Made by a program: the position numbers and the translations under genes
The notes under the pieces: model-generated
Database searches by the model: none
What the model saw: only the letters and a program-made list of their open reading frames with translations
Told to the model about the DNA's origin: nothing
Assembly: GCA_011317545.1 (NCBI GenBank)
Contig: WUJK01000001.1
Span: forward strand, 806,001 to 870,000
Length of the DNA: 64,000 bases
Source: Coniella vitis
Lineage: Eukaryota > Ascomycota > Sordariomycetes > Diaporthales > Schizoparmaceae
Reading direction: 5' to 3'
Part shown: positions 55,923 through 64,000 of the stretch, piece by piece
Layout of the letters: each line of letters starts with the position of its first letter
How positions within the stretch are numbered: the stretch's first letter is position 1

Positions 55923-56996
55923 ATGTCTCTCCCAAAGACGACTGTTCAATGGGTCCTAGCTCATCGTCCCGCCAGGGAGGTTGTCATCGAAGGCCCTGAC
56001 TCAACGTTCCAGTTGAAAAAAGACGTTCCCCTGGCTCCGTTGCAGGACAATCAGCTTCTTATACAGGCCCTCTACTTCTCCAACGCTCCAGCACAACGCA
56101 CTTGGATATGGAAAAACTTCCCCGCCGAGCGTCACTACACCAATCTCGTGCAGGAAGGAGAAGTCATGCACGCTGGCTACGTTATATGCAAGGTGCTGAG
56201 CTCGACATCCGCCTCGTTCAAGCCAGATCAGCTGGTCATGGCATCACCCGGCTGGACTCTCCACGCGGTGGTCGATGCCAGCACTTGCTGCCTGATCAAC
56301 AGTGTCCCCGGATTCAGCATTGTCCACCTGCTTGGCGCTTTTGGGGTTACAGGCGCCACTGCATGGTATGGTTTGATCGACATCGGCCGCGCGAGCAAGG
56401 ACGATGTTGTCTGCGTAAGCGGCGCGGCTGGCGCGACAGGCAGCATGGTGGTACAGATTGCAAAGCACGTTCTTGGATGCAAACGCGTGATCGGCATTGC
56501 AGGTGGCGAGAAGAAGTGCCGTTGGGTTGAATCAATCGGCGCCGACATATGTGTCAATTATAAGGCGAGCGACTTTCACCAGCAGTTGGCCGATGCAACC
56601 AATGACTACGTCAACGTCTACTTCGATAACGTCGGTGGAACGATCCTGGATAGACTGATTACTCGCATGGCTCGGTTTGGACGTATCGTTGCGTGCGGTG
56701 ATATATCCGCATACAACACATCTGGAAAGGCTGAGGATGCCACAAGCGGTGTGAAGAATTGGTTCCAGATAATAGTGAATAGGCTGGAGGTTAAGGGTTT
56801 TCTCTACCTGGATTTAGGCGCACGGTGGGATGAATATATCGCTCAGCTGATGCAAGCGGCTAAGCAAGGCAAGATAGGACTTACTGACTACAGTAATACT
56901 GTTGTAGAGACACAGTGGGAAGATCTCCCAAAGACCTGGAACCTATTGTTCACAGGAGGCAACCAAGGAGCACTGATTACGAAAGTGGTAGCTTAG
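55923..56996 (+). CDS. MDR-family NADP-dependent oxidoreductase (alkenal/prostaglandin reductase-like)
   Basis: 357 aa from ATG 55923; eight further codons upstream lack an ATG. The protein is a zinc-free medium-chain reductase: N-terminal catalytic part with YFSNAPAQRTWI, coenzyme fold VCVSGAAGATGSMVVQIAKH and the family segment DYVNVYFDNVGGTILD. The end reads LLFTGGNQGALITKVV, as in leukotriene B4 dehydrogenase/prostaglandin reductase relatives. These reduce alpha,beta-unsaturated carbonyls with NADPH. In fungi such enzymes occur in detoxification and in secondary-metabolite clusters; no cluster core gene is seen here. No intron. Substrate unknown. Confidence 0.88.
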   Translation: MSLPKTTVQWVLAHRPAREVVIEGPDSTFQLKKDVPLAPLQDNQLLIQALYFSNAPAQRTWIWKNFPAERHYTNLVQEGEVMHAGYVICKVLSSTSASFKPDQLVMASPGWTLHAVVDASTCCLINSVPGFSIVHLLGAFGVTGATAWYGLIDIGRASKDDVVCVSGAAGATGSMVVQIAKHVLGCKRVIGIAGGEKKCRWVESIGADICVNYKASDFHQQLADATNDYVNVYFDNVGGTILDRLITRMARFGRIVACGDISAYNTSGKAEDATSGVKNWFQIIVNRLEVKGFLYLDLGARWDEYIAQLMQAAKQGKIGLTDYSNTVVETQWEDLPKTWNLLFTGGNQGALITKVVA

Positions 56997-57543
56997 TTCG
57001 ACAAGTTATTTTGAAACAAGTAAGATTGAAATTGATTTACACAAACTTCAATGAGCTACATGTGTGACTGGGCATGATGCTTAGTCTTATTAAGGGCCGA
57101 AAAGATTGATATTATACAAATCACTTCAAATACTGAGTGTGGCTCGATTTCGCATCCGGTCAGATGTTGACGCGCCTTGACCTTTGTATGGACCGCTTAC
57201 TTGCACTGACAACACTGCCCTTTATGCTTCCTTGCTATCTAATATGAGCTGTTGACCTTCGTCAAGAAGTACTAGGAGACACACCGCAATTTAACTACAG
57301 TGCTGACAATATATCCCAATAAAATCTCACTTCACCGTCTCGTTACGCCCGAAGACTTATCAGACTTGACACGGATAAGGTAGACCACGAAACACATTGC
57401 CAAATACTAGTATAAAAATTCAATTGGAATAATTAAACAATTCCGTGCCTCCCCTTCAACATAGTACCAAATACCTATTGCCGTAAGAAAAAAACCATAT
57501 CGTTGTATCGTTGACCAAATAACCAGCGCGAAAACGATGCCTT
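56997..57543. other. Convergent intergenic stretch
   Basis: AT-rich 3' flanks of two converging genes; no gene is seen. Confidence 0.55.
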
Positions 57544-58228
57544 TCAAGCCACACTGTTAAGACCCTGCACAAAGGACAAGCAGTTGTTTGTCAATGCGAT
57601 ATACTTTGGGTGAGCAGCAACATATGCCTTGGCTATTCATCATTGAAAATCATGGTTAGCCAACTCCAAGTGCACTGTAGTGGTCCGGGAGTGACAAACC
57701 TTTGGTGTTGATATCGGCAGCTTTATCAGTCTTGGCCTTCTTGAGGTACGTGTAGGTTACAGTCCCTGCCCGCGCTCTGCTCCAAGTGCTTGCCGACTTG
57801 GATAAAACCATATCATCCGTACCTGATACAGCGATATCCCAAGCCACTACAGTGGCGTCTCTTGTGGTTTTCCTGTTCTTGGGAGGACCCGACTCTTTGT
57901 CCGTTACCAGAACGCCGATGAGATAGTGGTGATTCGCCTTGGCTGCATTCATACCGTCGACGATGAGCTTGGACATCGTGGAGTCCTTTGACTTGTCACG
58001 TGGCAAGGTACCCTGGAAGAGATGCAGGCCTGTTCCCAGTCCGCCAGCTGGCACGCCGGGCTGGGAGTTCCAGAACTGCAGCTCCGTGCCGATGGTGGGG
58101 TTTGTGCGTGCGAGGAGAGTAGTATCACGCTCCTCTACCTCTGATGAAGGAACATTGTAACCCGAAGGGAGGGCCGAAATTCCAGCGGCGCAGAGCAACA
58201 GAGAGGTGAGTTGACGAAGAAGCTGCAT
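57544..58228 (-). CDS. Small secreted protein of unknown function
   Basis: Two exons, 58228-57700 and 57632-57544 (67-nt intron, gtttgt...atag), encode 205 aa. A signal peptide is at 1-19 (MQLLRQLTSLLLCAAGISA). The mature protein has EERDTTLLART, which could include a protease-processing region, then a mixed beta/alpha-looking domain. The second exon reads AKAYVAAHPKYIALTNNC and VQGLNSVA. Only one cysteine remains after the signal peptide. I do not recognise a family; it is effector-like by size and secretion only. The spliced ending is preferred because the unspliced one stops in the intron. Confidence 0.65.
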
Positions 58229-59262
58229 CTTGTGGCTTGTGAAGCTTAACGAGATATATTGGGAAACAAAGTAGTAATAATTGGTGAAGAATTGCTGTAA
58301 GCGTGGTGGACGAAGAAGGCCTGCCTGGTTGATGAAGTGAAGTTAATGTACGATGGGAAAGTGGTGATAGTGATAATGTCTCTTTCTAAGGCGATACTTT
58401 CGGTTGGATGGCTGCCTTTTATCTTCATTTCAAGGCAGTGCTCTTCATTTTGGTCTTCGACTTTCTACTAGGTCTTGAGTGGCTGGTTCCACGATAATAG
58501 CAGCTCTTCACGTTCGATTGATTACCTAGCCGCGAAAACGGCCTGTTATGGACGCTGGAAGTGGCTGGCCTTACTACGCAACAATGAAGTTGAGGTCCAC
58601 TATCGTCTCATTCTCGTCAGCTTGATAGGAATTACTAGCTCTACTAGCGCTCCTAAATAAGGTGGCCAAGGTATACTCTTCGTGTATCTCAACTCGTTGT
58701 GTACCGAATGTCTTGTGCAGCTGCGCAGGTCGGCCTCATGGTGACCAGGGCCGCGGCCTTTGCAAATTACTCTTGGCGTATATTACTCTTGGCATAATCC
58801 TCAAGCTTGTACTGACATTGGCAGTATTAAAAAAGCCCTGGTACAGCCGCGGTAAAAAAACAAAAAAAGAAAACGCAATTTGGAACGACTTGGCCTGTTT
58901 CGCAAATAAGCATGAAGTATGCTTATTCTGACGCTACAGTCAGCACTTGAGCTCTATTTCAGGAGGCACACCAACCAGATGTCGTCCCAGGAGCTTACGT
59001 CACATCACTTGGCGCATTCCATGGCTTACTCGATGGTGGAGACGTTGTTTGTACACTGGATTTCTGTTGGACCATAGCGGTACTTAAAGACTCCTCCATC
59101 CGCATCTCTCTGTATCAACAGCACATCACATCATCTCAGTTTACATCTCTCTGGATTTCAATCATTCTCAGCATTAAAATATACCCTTCATCCCAATTCT
59201 AACCAAGCTGCCCCTGGATTTATTTGTGCGCCTCTACTCCGCGATATCCAACGACGAAAAAA
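58229..59262. promoter_or_regulatory. Divergent promoter region
   Basis: It serves the secreted-protein gene (-) and the next gene (+). A poly-A/AAAAAC patch is at 58853-58875. No gene is seen. Confidence 0.5.
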
Positions 59263-60453
59263 ATGGTGCCAATTGCTCAATCTCCAGAAGAGGTTCTGCA
59301 AAGATGGATGGAAAACGGTCAGCTTCGGCCAACAAGCTGGGTAGCGCGTTTTGACGAGTCTGTTCGCAGCATTTCGAGCCTGTCGACCGTGGAACTTGCC
59401 AATCTGAACACGTACTGCACCACCAGCGACAGCGACAGCGACGACAACGACGGCGAGCCCCGTTTGACTTCCTCCGGCTTTGCCCAACTCCTCCAACAAT
59501 TTGTTCCGGTAGAAATAGGAAGCCAGATCCTACAAAGCGCCTTACCGATTATATGGAAGATGTTTGTTTATGCTAGTCGATACCCGTTCGAATCAGCATC
59601 GCAAATCTCATTGGACAACGCCATGTCTTGCACCATGACTCGAAGTGCATTCCTCCGTGCGCTGGTTCTATTGCACTCAGACTTCAGCGACCAACTATTC
59701 AACAGCGACCATGACGAGAACACCCGCGCCCACACCAATGCAGACCAGCGGCGCCTCCTCTTCCAGGCAATGTCCTCACGGCGGCTCAGCCCCAAGGCGA
59801 ATTCACCGGATTCTGAAGCAGTCTGGCAGAGTAAGAGTGTCGAGCGAGCGAGCAGATACTGGCAAACTCATTCTGGCGCCCAGGCTGCTCGTGTGCCGAA
59901 CAATATGCGCGTTAACCGAGATGCCGACGGCGACGAATGCTTCCACGACCTTCTGGATTTCATGTATGCGCTGCAGCCTGCGCTTGACAACGTGCCTGTA
60001 GCGCGCCAAAACTTTATTGGTACAGCAAAGGGAATGGTCTCACGGGGCGAGGTGATCCTCACACCTCTACAAGAGTATGTGCTTCAGAGAGGCGACTTTC
60101 GAAACCTTGTGCAATTCCTGCTTGTGATGTATATCGAAGGGAATGAAGACGACCCCAAAGAGCTGCCACAAGACTTTGACGAGAGGAGAGACAACGTGGT
60201 CACAGCATTCTTCGGAGCTGAGCGCGCAAAAGAGGTGATTGACTTTTTGGATTTCGACGAAGCCTTGACGGCTGGCACGAGGGAGGTGATGGGTGGAGAG
60301 GATCTTGTCACCAATGACTTTGTAAGTGGAATATTGCCCTTCACCCCCTCAAGCCGGTCTACTAACGTCTACTCATAACTATAGCCTAAGCTTTTGGAGG
60401 CTTTCGAATGGATATTGGATACATATATCCTGTCGGTACTGAAGCCGCAGTGA
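59263..60453 (+). CDS. Unrecognised 375-aa intracellular protein
   Basis: Two exons, 59263-60321 and 60385-60453, joined over a 63-nt intron (gtaagt...atag). The second exon adds PKLLEAFEWILDTYILSVLK and a stop, replacing an implausible read-through. No signal peptide or membrane helix is found. A short acidic run (SDSDSDDNDGE) is at about 55. The C-terminal half is helical and acidic (LVQFLLVMYIEGNEDDPKEL, DFDERRDNVVTAFFGAERAK). I do not recognise the family. The clear splice structure and protein-like composition support a real gene. Confidence 0.65.
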
Positions 60454-60688
60454 CTTATATATGAAGAAGATATGTGTTGCTAGTATCGATATTGATGCTT
60501 TAGTACGGAATTTGGACTCCCGTACGACTTTCGAGATATTTAAATGAGCACTTTGGAGGGAATCATGGCATTCTTTTTGCGAGATTGTAACGAATAGAAT
60601 CTTATATATCCTGTGCTGGGGCCTCGAATATCCATGAATCAACTCAAGCCATGATCAATACATGCCGGAAATAGAAGGACCACTGCCT
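60454..60688. other. Short convergent 3' flank
   Basis: No gene is seen. Confidence 0.5.
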
Positions 60689-61425
60689 CTACACCCTGAC
60701 CATGAGCTGCAACCCACCAGAGAACGGAAGATTCATGCTTCTAAAACCGTTCCTTGGATCGCGGATAAATTCGAAAAGATCTTGATAACCTTCACGTGCC
60801 ATTTCCACATTGTCTGCGACGACAATTGCGCCTTTCCTCAACTTTGGAACTGCCAACTTCAACGTTGGCAATGCCAGAGGGGTCCAGACTAGAAGAGCAC
60901 CCAGGTCAGTACAACACAGTAAAAGGCGCGTACCGCTAAAATCAAGCCACGGGAGAGCATACTATCAAGGAGCAGGCAGTCCAGGTTGTCTGGCAAGTCC
61001 TTCTTCAGTGTCTCGAGGATGTCGCCTTCGCGAAGTTCAATAAAGGGCTCGACCTCGGGGCCCGCTCGCTTCCAGTGCTCTCTGGCTCTTGCTGCCTTGG
61101 TGCTTTCGTTCTCTGTCGCTATCACTTTTCCCTGGCTCGCATCTCCATCTGTATTCTGCCCCACAGCCAAGGCGAGGTAGATGGTGCTGAGTCCGAAGCT
61201 CGTGCCGGCTTCAATGACGTGTCGCGCGCCAATACTGCGAAGAAGCAAGTAGACTGCGGCGCATTTATCAGGGTCCAGTGCGACAAACTTATCAACTGTT
61301 GTGACTGAGGAGCCGTGAGTGCTGACATAGGGTTCCTCCGCTGCGGCTTCGGCATGGAGACCTGCCAAGGTGCGGAAAAGCTCGGGGCTGGCCTCGATGG
61401 ATTCGGCCAATGGATATGGGCTCAT
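60689..61425 (-). CDS. Class I SAM-dependent O-methyltransferase (family 3)
   Basis: Two exons, 61425-60963 and 60888-60689, give 220 aa. Splicing joins LLLD to IWTPLALPTLKLAVPKLRKG. SAM-binding motif I is HVIEAGTSFGLSTIYLALAV. The acidic ELREGDILETL and DLPDNLDCLLLD match motifs II-III; GAIVVADNVEMAREGYQDL is the usual D-N pair that binds the divalent metal in catechol- and caffeoyl-CoA-type enzymes. It likely methylates a small phenolic or secondary metabolite; the acceptor is unknown. The start was taken at the first ATG in frame; an upstream frame continues without ATG. Confidence 0.88.
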
Positions 61426-62000
61426 CTTGGACAGCACAACAGTGGTAGTGTGGCTTGTATAGTGATGACTTCGTCTACCATACACAAACTACCGAAATCA
61501 GACTATATATACATATATAGCTCTGTAGGAGTCTGCAAGTGACACATCCTGTGCTCGGCCAGAGCTTCTTGCGCTGGATCGTTGACTCACATCTCTCCGA
61601 AACGGAGCTGCAGCTGCTTGCGTCAGTGCTCATATAGAAAGGTACATTCGTCGAGAGTATTAGACATCCTTTTACAAGCCGCCAAAACTTGTAGATATGT
61701 ACAAATGACGCAAAATTCCTTTGCTTAATTTGATGGTAATGATCGGAGGCAAGTTGACTTCCCCTCATCCACATTGTCAAGCACGGATGGCATAATAAAT
61801 TGTCCCGTCTGACTCAACTACTCAAAGATACAATACGTAATATCAACCGGAGAATTCCTCCCAAAACACCGCAGCCCATGGTGCTGTTCCTTCAATATCA
61901 CGCCACCATTTAAGATCAAATCGCAGGACCTGCCACCTTCTCTGCCTAGGACTAGGTTCAGGGGCTCGTGAAGGCTTTCTCCAAGCCCAACGCACGCTAA
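61426..62000. other. Intergenic between O-methyltransferase and secreted protein
   Basis: It holds the O-methyltransferase promoter (TATATATACATATATA at 61503-61518) and the 3' flank of the next gene. No gene is seen. Confidence 0.55.
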
Positions 62001-62497
62001 CTAAAGGCATTTTCCGTGCTTTTGAATGTCGTGTAGACCATCGTGACAATTGATCTTGTCACTGTCAAGCGTGCACCTGCGGACAATGTTCCCGGATGCA
62101 TCCTTGACGGCCTGCGGCTCATTGTCCCTAAAGCCGGAATCACAAAATAGCTTGTAGTCAGTCTCATGACCGTTGCGCAGTCTATCTGCACAGGTCCAGC
62201 AGATTAGACTTTCATCAAACATCTGGCAACGTACACTTTGCAGTTCGTAAACTTGTATTGCTCTCCTTCCAGGGTGAACTTTTGGTTGCACGGGCTGGTA
62301 GTGAGCCTGCTGAGAGTCTTCGCGGCCGGGCATGCGTCTTCGCCCTCCACCCAGACGACCCAGTGGTTCGCCTCATCCGAATTCTGGATCTGCTCCCCGT
62401 AGCCCACTTTGACAGCACGGCCTTCCAGGAGGGAGGGGACGGCCAGTACCGCGCTGGCCGTAATCAGCGTGGCGGCAATGGTCTTGGAAAAATACAT
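62001..62497 (-). CDS. Small cysteine-containing secreted protein
   Basis: Two exons, 62497-62235 and 62181-62001 (53-nt intron gtacgt...atag), encode 147 aa. A signal peptide is at 1-19 (MYFSKTIAATLITASAVLA). The mature part has seven cysteines (in GEDAC, TSPC, FTNC, KLFC, VRRC, KINC, HGKC). No family is recognised. Size, cysteine count and secretion are those of an effector-like or defence-type protein. The donor was chosen so that exon 2 continues in the acidic, cysteine-bearing frame; a GTGTAC donor two bases upstream would lead into a poor frame. Confidence 0.7.
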
Positions 62498-62574
62498 CTA
62501 GAGACTCGAGTACCAGTGAAAATGGAGGGACAAGTTTGTTTTCTTTGACAGACGCGGCTTGTGCCCTTTGACGT

Positions 62575-62576
<2 letters not shown>

Positions 62577-62606
<30 letters not shown>
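62577..62606. repeat. (GT)15 microsatellite
   Basis: Fifteen perfect units, 80-110 bp upstream of the secreted-protein start codon. Confidence 0.95.
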
Positions 62607-62607
<1 letters not shown>

Positions 62608-63324
62608 GTCAATCACATATATATGTATCTCGATGGAAACTCTCTCTTCATAAAGTAGTCGAGTCTGTGGGGGGGCCTTTTTTTCTTCGAGCAACAGAAC
62701 GCATCGGGAAGAGATACTTATAGAATGCAAAAGAGCTGCCTTCCACAATCAAGATTATCAACACCCTCCACTAGCCCGGGGCTGAGACTCGAAGTCCTCC
62801 TTGGACTTGCCAAGAAGTGGTATTAGCCTTGTATTCAGGTGTCTAACCGGTGAAATAGGATGAGAAAAGGGTTTTATACCTCTTCCATGTCTTACAGCAA
62901 GATTGAACGTTGCTATTGAGGAGTCTCAATCCACTGCCAAGAGGAGAAATCATAGAGCGAATACCAGTCTTGAGACACTGATAAGCACTAGTATCAACAC
63001 CAGTTAGGAACACACCATTAGGAGTAAGTCTAGACTATCTTATAATGTCTCAAGGCTCTGCTGAAGTGTTTCATGAGGATCTGGAGGAGCAGTGAATGTG
63101 CTGAACGAGAAAATGGTAAGTGACAGGGAGCACAACTCAAGTCTACATTGGGAGGACAGCCTCCGGGATTCAGATAACTACTGGAGCTAGTAGAGTAGGT
63201 TGAACCTGAGCGAACTGCAAATTGTAAGTTAAATGAAAACATGCTGTTTGGGAAGTCATTTTGAGAGGCTAAATATCAAACTCATAAGTCATCATTATCC
63301 ATAGATTTAACCTACAGCAAGACG

Positions 63325-63564
63325 ATGTATTATGTGTCGTATATCCTTTCTTTTCTTGTGTTAGGCTGTCTCAGCGTCGGACATTCATCTGACCCACGAC
63401 TCGACCAATATGTTGAGCAAGAGGAGAATGGCGGTGAAGGATTGAATAGGGAGCCTTGGCGTCTCATGATAGCCACTGGCCAGCGACCATCCTGCAGCAG
63501 AAGCAGTATCACGAAGATGACAAAAAGAAAGCCAGGAGGTGGCCATGTCGTTTGCACGAACTGA
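63325..63564 (+). CDS. Weak candidate: 79-aa ORF with signal-like N-terminus
   Basis: It opens with an ATG in an A-rich context and a hydrophobic run (YYVSYILSFLVLGCLSVG), then a charged tail with two cysteines. No intron signals or family similarity. It may be chance. Confidence 0.25.
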   Translation: MYYVSYILSFLVLGCLSVGHSSDPRLDQYVEQEENGGEGLNREPWRLMIATGQRPSCSRSSITKMTKRKPGGGHVVCTN

Positions 63565-64000
63565 AAAGGATCACAAGGCTCATCATACTCTCGCTGTTCT
63601 CCAAATTACAACCAGGCTTATGATGATGTTTCTTTTTCATCCGGATTATAGAATTGGGTTGGAGGGGTTAGGGCATCTTTGAATCTGGACCGTGGGAATG
63701 GCACTCATCTGGGCAAGACAGACTTTCCGTGTCACGCCAAACGTATGAAGCGAGATCGGGTCTCTTGGTGTGCAGGCAATATGGCCTAATTACTAGAGAA
63801 AATAGCTTATTGGCGATACACACCAGAATTGGCTTGAATAGAATCATATCTGTTACACCTGCTGGCGTTCCGTGGGCTGTTACTCTCTAATGCGGTTGAT
63901 ATGCTGCTCTCATAGCTATCTAGCTATTGACGATCCCTTCAATGAGTGGCCAGTCCCCCGTCTAGGGTGTTTTGCCAAGCTGTGAAAGGATACCATGAAA

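Larger units (their letters stand above)
62498..64000. other. Terminal stretch with a GT microsatellite and one weak ORF
   Basis: It holds the promoter of the secreted-protein gene. A plus-strand ORF at 63325-63564 (79 aa) begins with MYYVSYILSFLVLGCLSVGH, which resembles a signal peptide, but nothing else supports it. No other gene is seen up to the window edge. Confidence 0.45.

Noticed and set aside
1..64000. CRISPR arrays, bacterial operons, rRNA genes
   Set aside because: The window is a fungal nuclear sequence; no spacer-repeat arrays or rRNA segments were seen.

Overview
This window is nuclear DNA of a filamentous ascomycete. The evidence is the gene set (ergosterol, isoleucine, MRN complex, Rcf1, Rtc5), short GT-AG introns of about 50-120 nt, compact genes on both strands and a high-GC coding bias. 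Gene content and codon style fit Sordariomycetes, perhaps Hypocreales, but I cannot fix the species. I rebuilt gene models by matching splice sites to frame and protein family, so several differ from simple ORFs.

Left part (1-34.7 kb), mostly housekeeping. In order: a Ste20/GCK kinase cut by the window edge; squalene synthase ERG9; a UDP-rhamnose epimerase/reductase; a DnaJ protein of the Caj1/Djp1 type; the MRN subunit Nbs1; a cytochrome b5-fold membrane protein; a conserved fungal coiled-coil protein; a VOC/glyoxalase-fold protein; a secreted GH43 glycosidase; ribosomal protein uS5 (Rps2); a large secreted WSC-domain protein; and a GPR1/FUN34/YaaH (Ady2-type) transporter.

Middle (34.7-53.3 kb). 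A stretch of more than 7 kb has no convincing gene apart from one possible small exon. It is rich in a recurring 11-bp motif (GTACTATGTAC or its complement). Beyond it lie two diverged, oppositely oriented copies of an unrecognised small membrane-protein gene (copy A 42.4-43.9 kb, copy B 52.3-53.3 kb). They bracket ordinary genes: a beta-carbonic anhydrase, tRNA-Thr(AGU), threonine deaminase ILV1, Rcf1 and Rtc5. Each copy is associated with a closely related 81-bp element with 12-bp terminal inverted repeats. In copy B the element sits inside the reading frame, flanked by a 5-bp duplication, and breaks it. In copy A it lies just past the stop. This is the most unusual structure in the window: a decaying dispersed gene family plus a small non-autonomous mobile element.

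Right part (53.7-64 kb), accessory in character. It holds two unrecognised proteins, an MDR-type NADPH oxidoreductase, a class I O-methyltransferase and two small secreted proteins (one with seven mature cysteines). The final 1.5 kb has no firm gene.
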